Below are positions 40,668 through 49,161 of a stretch of 59,077 nt of DNA, one piece after another. Source of the stretch: DATMXP01 sp964460935. GTDB lineage: Bacteria > Acidobacteriota > Terriglobia > Terriglobales > Acidobacteriaceae. Location of the stretch: NCBI GenBank assembly GCA_964460935.1, contig CAYWSM010000383.1, positions 1 to 59,077 of the forward strand. Reading direction: 5' to 3'. The position numbers were made by a program, and so were the translations under genes. The notes beneath the pieces are model-generated. The model was not told the origin of the DNA, searched no databases, and saw nothing but the letters and a program-made list of their open reading frames with translations. Every line of letters starts with the position of its first letter. Within the stretch, counting starts at the first letter, position 1.

Positions 40668-41741
40668 CTACTTCTTTCCCGCTACGCTCTTCGCCTTCTC
40701 GATCTCCGGCGCTGCGGCCGGTGGAGGCGCGGGTTCCGGCTTCGCCAGTCCCAGGGCCTTCTTCACTTCGTTGTCGATCCGGGTGTAGAAGTCCTTGTTG
40801 TCTTTCAGGAACTGACGCGCGTTTTCGCGGCCCTGACCGATGCGCTCGCTCTTGTAGCTGAACCAGGAGCCGGACTTCTCGACGATGTTGTTGTTCACCG
40901 CGATATCGAGCAGATCGCCTTCGCGCGAAATGCCTTCGCCGTAGAGAATGTCGAACTCGGCTTCGCGGAACGGCGCAGCGGTCTTGTTTTTGACGACCTT
41001 AACTTTGGTACGCGAGCCGATCACCTGATCGCCTTCCTTGATGGCGGCGATGCGGCGGATGTCCACGCGCACGGACGAGTAAAACTTCAGCGCGCGGCCA
41101 CCGGTGGTCGTTTCGGGATTGCCGAACATGACGCCGATCTTTTCGCGGATCTGGTTGATGAAGATGAGGCAAGTGCGCGACTTCGATACCGTGCCGGTCA
41201 GCTTGCGAAGCGCCTGCGACATGAGGCGAGCTTGCAGTCCGACGTGGCTGTCGCCCATTTCGCCGTCCAGTTCGGCCTTGGGCACGAGGGCTGCCACCGA
41301 GTCCACGACCAGCACATCGATCGCGCCGGAGCGGACTAACGCTTCGGTTATCTCAAGCGCCTGCTCACCGTAGTCCGGCTGTGACACAAGAAGGTTATCG
41401 ACATCTACGCCGAGCTTCTTCGCATACGACGGATCGAGCGCATGTTCGGCATCGACGAATGCCGCCATGCCGCCCATCTTCTGCGCTTCGGCGATGACCT
41501 GAAGCGTGATGGTGGTTTTGCCGGACGATTCGGGACCGAAAACTTCGACCACGCGTCCGCGGGGAAAGCCGCCGACGCCAAGAGCCGCGTCGAACGAGAT
41601 GGAACCGGTAGGGATAACGGAAATGGGAACGATGGCTTCCTTGTTCCCCAACCGCATGATGGAACCTTTGCCAAACTGTTTTTCGATCTGCGAAAGGGCC
41701 AGGTCCAGAGCCCGATTTCGTTCGACTGCCACGTCGGCCAT
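40668..41741 (-). CDS. recA: Recombinase RecA
   Basis: Forms filaments on single-stranded DNA, promotes strand exchange and activates LexA. The 357 residues are full length: Walker A GPESSGKTT near residue 69, Walker B VLVVDSVAALVPKAEL near 144, loop 2 region FINQIREKIGVMFGNPETTT near 200, and a Pro/Ala-rich tail (EPAPPPAAAPEIEKAKSVAG). TAGGAG lies 7 bases before the ATG. The leader carries a copy of the hairpin family at 41771-41805. I see no LexA box of a type I know in the upstream 150 bases. Confidence 0.98.
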   Translation of the reverse strand: MADVAVERNRALDLALSQIEKQFGKGSIMRLGNKEAIVPISVIPTGSISFDAALGVGGFPRGRVVEVFGPESSGKTTITLQVIAEAQKMGGMAAFVDAEHALDPSYAKKLGVDVDNLLVSQPDYGEQALEITEALVRSGAIDVLVVDSVAALVPKAELDGEMGDSHVGLQARLMSQALRKLTGTVSKSRTCLIFINQIREKIGVMFGNPETTTGGRALKFYSSVRVDIRRIAAIKEGDQVIGSRTKVKVVKNKTAAPFREAEFDILYGEGISREGDLLDIAVNNNIVEKSGSWFSYKSERIGQGRENARQFLKDNKDFYTRIDNEVKKALGLAKPEPAPPPAAAPEIEKAKSVAGKK

Positions 41742-41770
41742 GAGAGAACTCCTAGGGGATCATTGCGTCT

Positions 41771-41805
41771 CCCACATATTCAAACGGAATGATGTGGGGC
41801 ACCAC
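41771..41805 (-). repeat. TGCCCCA-hairpin repeat, copy E, in the recA leader
   Basis: On the minus strand it reads GGTGCCCCACATCATTC, then CGTTTGAATATGTGGG. CCCACAT/ATGTGGG and ATTC/GAAT pair for 11 bp with one bulged base. It lies 30-64 bases upstream of the recA start codon. The 334-bp recA-kinase divergent region (41742-42075) otherwise shows no feature I can name. Confidence 0.65.
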
Positions 41806-42075
41806 CATTGTCTCGATTGTACCGTGCAGTGGACTATAACATTTCCACACAGAGATGGCGAATAAAAAGCGAAGCAGGTGCCGAAATAGGAATCGTTGCA
41901 TGTGAATGGCCGTTCGGGAACTCAAGAAATACTAGAAAAGAAGGGTTTGCCCTGAGATTCGCACAGAGGCTTCTATCGGGACCGCGACCATGCCAGTGTC
42001 CGCCACACGTGTTCCAAGTGTTTGGTTGTAGAATCGTTGCACTTCCGGGGGAGAGGTCTTCTAAGTTCTGCGTCA

Positions 42076-43248
<1,173 letters not shown>

Positions 43249-43363
43249 GACCCGCCTAGTTTCTCCTGTTCCATTAACGGAACAAGCAGCAAGTAGTGCC
43301 TAGTCCCCGCTGAAACCTGTGCTATGGTGAGGAACTACTTACCTCACAACAGGCCCGAGATCT

Positions 43364-46300
43364 ATGCTTCGTCACTTCGCTATTGCTGCGGTTCTCAGTC
43401 TCCTTGCGTGCCCAATTTCAGCCCAAAACGAACCTGCCACTGCGATTAATTCGGCTAAACCAGCCGATTATTCGCAGGAAGGGATGGTCGTTGAGCAATA
43501 CATCACCCGCGTTTCTTTCGAGTCCGACGGATCGGGGGTACGCGAGGTCACGGCAGTGGCGCGGGCCCAGTCGGAAGCCGGCGTGCAGCAAATGGCAGTG
43601 TTGACGTTTCCGTATACCAGTGGGTCTGAAACTTTGGACGTTGATTATGTTCGCGTCCGCAAAGCCGACGGCAGTGTGGTAGTCACGCCGGCGTACAACA
43701 TCCAGGACATGCCCGCCGATGTGACACGCATCGCACCCATGTACAGCGATATCCACGAGAAGCACATTACGGTAAAAGCATTGGGCGTGGGTGATACGCT
43801 GGAATACCTGATCCGCTTTCACATAAAGCCGGAGATTCCCGGACAGTTTTGGTTCTCGCATAACTTCATCAAGGATGGCATCTGCAAGAACGAGCAACTC
43901 GAGATTAGCTTCCCAAAAGATAAGTACGTGAACCTGAGTAGCACAGATTTGAAGCCCGCTCTGCGCGAAGAGGCCAATCGGAAGATTTACACATGGAGAT
44001 CTTCTAACTTTGACCATAAAGAAACGAATAAGAAGGAGCTGCCGAAGCGAGAAGCGCCACGTCCTGATCTGGAGCTGACGACTTTCCATAGCTGGGAGGA
44101 AGTCGGAGCGTGGTATGCGGACCTTCAGAAGGACCAGATCGTCGTCACGCCAGAGTTACAAAAAAAAGCGGAGGAACTCACCAAGGGACTAAACACCGAA
44201 GATGAAAAGATTCATGCCCTCTATAACTTCGTGGCGATCCGCTTTCATTATGTCTCCCTTTCCTTCGGAATCGGCCGCTATCAGCCGCACGCTGCCGATG
44301 AAGTGCTTGGAAACGAGTATGGCGATTGCAAGGACAAGCACACGCTGCTCGCAACCATGTTGAAGGCGGTCGGAATCGACGCGTGGCCGGCACTGATCAA
44401 TTCAGCGCGCAAGATTGACAATGATTTGCCATCTCCGTCTTCTTTCGATCACATGATCACCGTCATTCCTCGTGGAAACCAGATGATCTGGCTCGACACG
44501 ACGAGCGAAGTGGCGCCGTTTGGACTGCTACTGACCGGATTGCGCGGCAAGCAAGCCCTTATTATTCCCAGGGGAAAGCCCGCACAACTGGTGAAGACGC
44601 CAGAAGAAGCTGTGCTCCCGTTCGCGAATAACTTCAGCGTGGATGGGAAACTCGGGGCGGACGGCGTATTTACGGGGCATGTTGACCGAAGCTTTCGTGG
44701 TGATATCGAAGTACTGATGCGTGCGAGCTATCGGCGTCTACCGCAGTCAAACTGGAAAGACCTTACACAGCAGTTATCGTATGCGACGGGATTCTCCGGA
44801 GATGTCAGCGAAGTGCAGGTGTCTACTCCAGAGGACACGGCCAAACCTTTCACGTTGTCCTACGACTACACACGGAAAAAATACGGTGACTGGGACAATC
44901 ATCGCATCACGCCTCCCATGCCTCCTTTCGGCATTGAAGTACCCGACACGGATGAACGCAGGCCCGTCGAGCCCTTCCTGCTTGGCGCGACGGGAGAAGT
45001 TGTTTATCACGCAAGAGTCGAACTGCCTGCATTCTCGAGAGCTGTGGCCCCGTCCGATATGGACCTGAAAGAAGACTTCGCCGAATACCAAGCGACGTAT
45101 TCGATCAAGGATGGTGTGCTCACCGCCGACCGACGCCTGATTGTGAAAAAGTCCGAAGTCTCAGTAGCCGATTGGGACCGCTATGCCAAGTTTCGCAAGG
45201 CCGTGTCAGACGATGAGAATAAGTGGATCAATCTTGACGTAAGAACGGTGTCGACCGTAGCCAAGAACAGCTCCTGGCCGAAATTCTATACAGATGACGC
45301 CGACCACAAATTCCAGCAGGCTACGCAGGCGCTGCAAAATCACGACATCATAAAGAGCACCGATCTTATGCGGGAGGTGCTTCAACTCGATCCCAAATAC
45401 CAGGGTGCAAATGCCATTATGGGCTGGCTCGATTTTGTTCAAAACCGCCGCGAAGATGGCCTTGCCAAGTTACAGAAAGAAGAATATCTCCATCCCGACT
45501 ACGTTCCGAGCTATGCGATGGGTGCGTGGATGTATACAGTGCTAAAGCGCCCGGATGATGCTTCTGATCAGTGGCGCAAGCTATTGAAGGTGCAGCCTGA
45601 GAACCGCGACGCAGTGATGAAACTCAGCCGGTTATTAATAGATTCCAAGAAGTACACAGATGCGATCAATATACTAGAAGAAACCTCTGCAACCGCACCC
45701 GACAATAAGGTGATAAAGAGCCTACTGGCAACCGCGTACTTGCGGAGCGGTCAGAGGGAAGAAGGCGTCAATATAATTCAGAAGAATTTTGCGGACGAAA
45801 CTAATCCGTCATTGCTCAACGATGTCGCTTATGAGTTAGCTCTGGCAAATACTAATCTTGAACTTGCGGAAAAATTCTCACAATCCTCTGTGAAGTTCTT
45901 CGATTCGTTAACCGTCACCAAGGAAGTGAATAACAACACAGCGGGTGACATGGCAGCAATCTTCTACACACTACAGGTCACATCAGCTTGGGACACTCTA
46001 GGATGGATCTATTTCCGTATGGGGCAATTAGACAAGGCGGTTTCGTATCTACGCCCTGCCTGGATGATCACGCAAAGTTCGACACAGGGCGATCACCTGG
46101 CACAGGTCTATCAGCAACAGGGAAAGATCAAGGAAGCCGAGCATACCTATCAGTTAGCATACGCCGCAGCAAGTAGTTTGAACGGGAATGCCGAGGAAAT
46201 CCGCGAGCATTACAGGGCTCTCACGGGAAAACCCCTTGTCAACAGTGTGAGTACGCATCGCCTACCGGATGGAAGCTGGAGTTTGACAGCTGCAGAAGAG

Positions 46301-46600
46301 CTTGGTCGGATCAGAACCTTCAAAGTTCCGGTGAAATCGTCAGCCAATGGGAGCGCGACATTTGGCGTCGCTTTTGTGAATGGAAAAGTGGAACAAGTAG
46401 TATTTGTCGATGGCTCGACAGAACTAAAGAGCCTTTCCGACGATGTACGGAATGCGAACTTCGATGTGTTGTCTCCTCAGGACAACTTTCCAGTTCGCGT
46501 AGTTCGGCGTGGCATTCTGATGTGCCGAAGCACAGGGTGCGAGTTCACTTTCATGCTTCCTCCAAACGAATCACCGAATGAGTTGCCCACGGCTTTCTGA
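43364..46600 (+). CDS. Secreted DUF3857/transglutaminase-like/TPR protein
   Basis: The protein is 1078 residues. The signal peptide is LRHFAIAAVLSLLACPISAQ. DUF3857 spans roughly 60-230 (GSETLDVDYVRVRKADGSVV). The transglutaminase-like fold spans roughly 270-380, with the Cys in GNEYGDCKDKHTLLATMLKA, the His in SSFDHMITVIPRG and the Asp in MIWLDTTSEVAP, so the triad is intact. A DUF3858-like region follows. TPRs run from about 650 to 950 (FQQATQALQNHDIIKSTDLM; YLRPAWMITQSSTQGDHLAQ). The last 90 residues form a small beta domain (GSATFGVAFVNGKVEQVVFV). It is likely a periplasmic or outer-membrane-associated peptidase-like protein; the substrate is unknown. It is 115 bp after the kinase gene. 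Confidence 0.9.
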   Translation: MLRHFAIAAVLSLLACPISAQNEPATAINSAKPADYSQEGMVVEQYITRVSFESDGSGVREVTAVARAQSEAGVQQMAVLTFPYTSGSETLDVDYVRVRKADGSVVVTPAYNIQDMPADVTRIAPMYSDIHEKHITVKALGVGDTLEYLIRFHIKPEIPGQFWFSHNFIKDGICKNEQLEISFPKDKYVNLSSTDLKPALREEANRKIYTWRSSNFDHKETNKKELPKREAPRPDLELTTFHSWEEVGAWYADLQKDQIVVTPELQKKAEELTKGLNTEDEKIHALYNFVAIRFHYVSLSFGIGRYQPHAADEVLGNEYGDCKDKHTLLATMLKAVGIDAWPALINSARKIDNDLPSPSSFDHMITVIPRGNQMIWLDTTSEVAPFGLLLTGLRGKQALIIPRGKPAQLVKTPEEAVLPFANNFSVDGKLGADGVFTGHVDRSFRGDIEVLMRASYRRLPQSNWKDLTQQLSYATGFSGDVSEVQVSTPEDTAKPFTLSYDYTRKKYGDWDNHRITPPMPPFGIEVPDTDERRPVEPFLLGATGEVVYHARVELPAFSRAVAPSDMDLKEDFAEYQATYSIKDGVLTADRRLIVKKSEVSVADWDRYAKFRKAVSDDENKWINLDVRTVSTVAKNSSWPKFYTDDADHKFQQATQALQNHDIIKSTDLMREVLQLDPKYQGANAIMGWLDFVQNRREDGLAKLQKEEYLHPDYVPSYAMGAWMYTVLKRPDDASDQWRKLLKVQPENRDAVMKLSRLLIDSKKYTDAINILEETSATAPDNKVIKSLLATAYLRSGQREEGVNIIQKNFADETNPSLLNDVAYELALANTNLELAEKFSQSSVKFFDSLTVTKEVNNNTAGDMAAIFYTLQVTSAWDTLGWIYFRMGQLDKAVSYLRPAWMITQSSTQGDHLAQVYQQQGKIKEAEHTYQLAYAAASSLNGNAEEIREHYRALTGKPLVNSVSTHRLPDGSWSLTAAEELGRIRTFKVPVKSSANGSATFGVAFVNGKVEQVVFVDGSTELKSLSDDVRNANFDVLSPQDNFPVRVVRRGILMCRSTGCEFTFMLPPNESPNELPTAF

Positions 46601-46612
46601 CCTCTATCGCTG

Positions 46613-47059
46613 TTACTTCGCCCTGAGCAGAAGCACCGGCACGCTCAGGTTGTGCTGTACACGGCTGGCGGTGGTGCCGAGGAAAATATCGGCGAGGAAG
46701 CGATGGCCGTGCGTGCTCATGGCGACCAAGTCGCAGCGCTTTTCGTTGGCACACTTCACGATTTCCTTCGCAGGATCGCCGTAAGCCAGCTCGAAGGCGG
46801 TGTCGATTCCGGAAGATTGGAATTCGTCACGGACTTTCTGAAGGTATGCAGTGTCTTCTGTGATCTCGGGACTCACCGCATCGGGGCCATAGGTGCGGGC
46901 TGCCCATCCATCGGCGACGTGCAGGAGCACTACCCGGCTGTGCGCAAATGCTGCGAGCTGCTTGACGTGCTCAATGATCGCCCGATCGGTCGGCTTACCA
47001 TCGAGCGTTACCAGGATGGTGTCGTACATCGTGCCGCGGTTTGGAGCCGGTATGGTCAT
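46613..47059 (-). CDS. Universal stress protein (UspA family)
   Basis: The 148-residue cytoplasmic protein begins MYDTILVTLDGKPTDR after a 10-residue lead. The nucleotide-binding motif is VAMSTHGHRFLADIFLGTTA, SRVQHNLSVPVLLL, matching G-x2-G-x9-G-(S/T), so ATP binding is expected. I start at the ATG whose TGA overlaps the mntH stop (ATGA at 47056-47059), which implies coupling; the frame runs further into mntH. The pairing with a metal transporter is common in soil bacteria. Confidence 0.92.
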   Translation of the reverse strand: MTIPAPNRGTMYDTILVTLDGKPTDRAIIEHVKQLAAFAHSRVVLLHVADGWAARTYGPDAVSPEITEDTAYLQKVRDEFQSSGIDTAFELAYGDPAKEIVKCANEKRCDLVAMSTHGHRFLADIFLGTTASRVQHNLSVPVLLLRAK

Positions 47060-48435
47060 CCGCCGATCACCACCCGCCATGCCTCGCGCAGTGAATCGGG
47101 CAGGCCATAGAGGTCCATGGCCGTGATGAGGATAGCACTGGTCCATCCCATGATCATGAGGAACCACCCGTTTTTCCAGCGTCCCATACGCTTTCGGGAA
47201 CTGGTGAATTGCAGCAGCGGGAACATCGCAAATGGAAGTTGAAGCGCCAGAATTACCTGGCTCAGCACGAGCAGATCGGTAACGCTACTCTCGCCGCGCA
47301 ACCCAATGATGATGACCGCCGGAAGGATGGCGATGGTGCGCGTAATTAAGCGCCGCACCCATGGTTGCATCCGCCAGTGCATGAAACCTTCCATCACAAC
47401 CTGACCAGCCAGCGTTCCGGTGACTGTACTGCTTTGTCCGCTGGCAAGTAATGCAATTGCAAATAAGGTACTGGCTAAAGTTGTGCCCAGCAACGGAGCA
47501 AGGGTCAGGTGGGCTACGCGGATCCAGTCGGTATTGGCAGCGAAGGTCACCACGCGTCCGCCCGGGATGATCACGCTTTGTTTTCCGTAGAAAACCATAG
47601 CGGCCAGGACCAGGATCGCCGCATTAATAAAGAACGCGATGCCGAGTGCCACGGTGGAATCAATGGTGTTGAACAGGATAGCGCTGCGAACGGAGGGCTC
47701 GTCCTTCTGCAACTTGCGGCTCTGCACCAGGGCCGAATGAAGATAAAGGTTATGCGGCATCACCGTTGCGCCGATAATGCCGATCGCGATGAACAACATT
47801 CCGCGCTCGCGGAGATGCGGCGAAAACAACGCCTGTCCCATCTGGAGGAAGCTGGGACGCGTCTCGGGGATGACGAACAGCTCCATGAAATAGCAGAGTG
47901 CGATCGTCGCCACAAGAACGAGGACGACCGATTCCATGCCACGAATGCCGAAGCGCTGCATTCCCAGCAGTAAAAGCACGTCGATGCCGGTGATCAGCAC
48001 CGCCCAGAAGATGGGAATGTGGAACAGAAGATTGAGCGCGACCGCGCTACCAAGCACTTCGGCAAGATCGCAAGCGCCGATCGCCAGTTCGCTTAGCAGC
48101 CAGTTCGGCCAGCGCGTCCAGGCGGGATACCAATCGCGGCAGGCCTGAGCGAGGTCTTTGCCGGTAACGACGCCGAGCCGGGCCGAGATGACCTGCATGA
48201 AGATCGCCATCAGGCTGGCGATCCCGATCACCCATAGCAACTCGTACTTGAATTGAGCTCCGGCCTGCAGATCGGTGCCCCAGTTGCCGGGGTCCATGTA
48301 ACCGACGCTGACCAGAATGGCTGGTCCGACAAAGGCGCGCCATTTCTCCCAGAATCCGGCATCGTGGCGGGGCACGTCCACGGTGCCGTGGACGTCCTGA
48401 AGGGACACATGCGTTGATTCGCCGAGGTTCGCCAT
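47056..48435 (-). CDS. mntH: Nramp-family divalent metal transporter
   Basis: The inner-membrane proton-coupled Mn2+/Fe2+ importer has 459 residues and 11 helices. The helix 1 metal-site motif is YMDPGNWGTDLQAG and the helix 6 motif TVMPHNLYLHSALVQSRKLQ, both intact (Asp and Asn of DPGN; Met-Pro-His). The N-terminal 30 residues are cytoplasmic. The stop overlaps the start of the UspA gene. No MntR-like regulator is adjacent and no MntR box was recognised. Confidence 0.95.
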   Translation of the reverse strand: MANLGESTHVSLQDVHGTVDVPRHDAGFWEKWRAFVGPAILVSVGYMDPGNWGTDLQAGAQFKYELLWVIGIASLMAIFMQVISARLGVVTGKDLAQACRDWYPAWTRWPNWLLSELAIGACDLAEVLGSAVALNLLFHIPIFWAVLITGIDVLLLLGMQRFGIRGMESVVLVLVATIALCYFMELFVIPETRPSFLQMGQALFSPHLRERGMLFIAIGIIGATVMPHNLYLHSALVQSRKLQKDEPSVRSAILFNTIDSTVALGIAFFINAAILVLAAMVFYGKQSVIIPGGRVVTFAANTDWIRVAHLTLAPLLGTTLASTLFAIALLASGQSSTVTGTLAGQVVMEGFMHWRMQPWVRRLITRTIAILPAVIIIGLRGESSVTDLLVLSQVILALQLPFAMFPLLQFTSSRKRMGRWKNGWFLMIMGWTSAILITAMDLYGLPDSLREAWRVVIGG

Positions 48436-48726
48436 GTCCGTGCACTAACTATAGTGAATTGCGGGGCGGGAGTCAGCAGGTTAGAGAAATCTATGGCGTA
48501 CTTCGCGGAGAGTCTCCGCCAACGGATGAGCCGTTGGTTGCTGAAATATGAGTAACTTCAGTCACCAGACAAACCTGCAAGTCCTGTATTTTCCGTGTGC
48601 AATACGAACGGGATGTCCGAAGTAACTTTGGGGCCTACTCCTTTCGTGATATTCAATGGCTGCTTGCCAGTTTATCGCTCGGCGATACACCAGGTGCGGC
48701 ATTACTTTGCGCAACCGAGAGGGGCT

Positions 48727-49161
48727 ATGGCAGAAGCTTTCCAAGCGAGCATATCCGAGAGACTAAAAAACGCCACCGAAGAACTGCGTGATATTCACGA
48801 TCAGCTCATCACTGGCAAGGTCGATCCTCGAATCCTGACCGATTTTCGCGACGCCGTGAACCGCGTGCGTACCACGGCATGGGCAGTACAACATTCGCTC
48901 GGCTCGGAAGAGCTGCAAAATCAGGGCCTAGGCGTGCTATCTCTCCTGGCATCGGAACGAATTCGCGTCGCCTACCAGATGTGCCGCATTATCTCGGCGG
49001 ATCTTGCGAATAACGGAATCAATCAAGAGTCCGGCAAGCTGGTGCAACTGTATCTGGCTGCCGGAGATCTCACCCGCCAACTCGAGCATATGCTCCGGCG
49101 CGAAACAGATAGTTGGGCCACACACACGGCTGATGTCCGGGAGACAGGCTCAGCTCGATGA
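48727..49161 (+). CDS. Helical protein of unknown function
   Basis: The 144 residues are not in a family I recognise. They are almost entirely helical: ASISERLKNATEELRDIHDQ, FRDAVNRVRTTAWAVQHSLG, SERIRVAYQMCRIISADLAN, and LVQLYLAAGDLTRQLEHMLR. No signal peptide or metal motif is seen. I start at the ATG with GAGAGGGG 3 bases upstream; the frame extends back to 48595. Its last 12 bases overlap the convergent histidine kinase gene. Confidence 0.7.
   Translation: MAEAFQASISERLKNATEELRDIHDQLITGKVDPRILTDFRDAVNRVRTTAWAVQHSLGSEELQNQGLGVLSLLASERIRVAYQMCRIISADLANNGINQESGKLVQLYLAAGDLTRQLEHMLRRETDSWATHTADVRETGSAR

Noticed and set aside
40545..41339. A 264-codon plus-strand frame
   Set aside because: It is antisense to recA; the recA reading is unambiguous.
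48565..48605. Another CTAAG unit (GCAAGTCCTGTATTTTC)
   Set aside because: Partial match without a second unit at 40 bases; could be chance.
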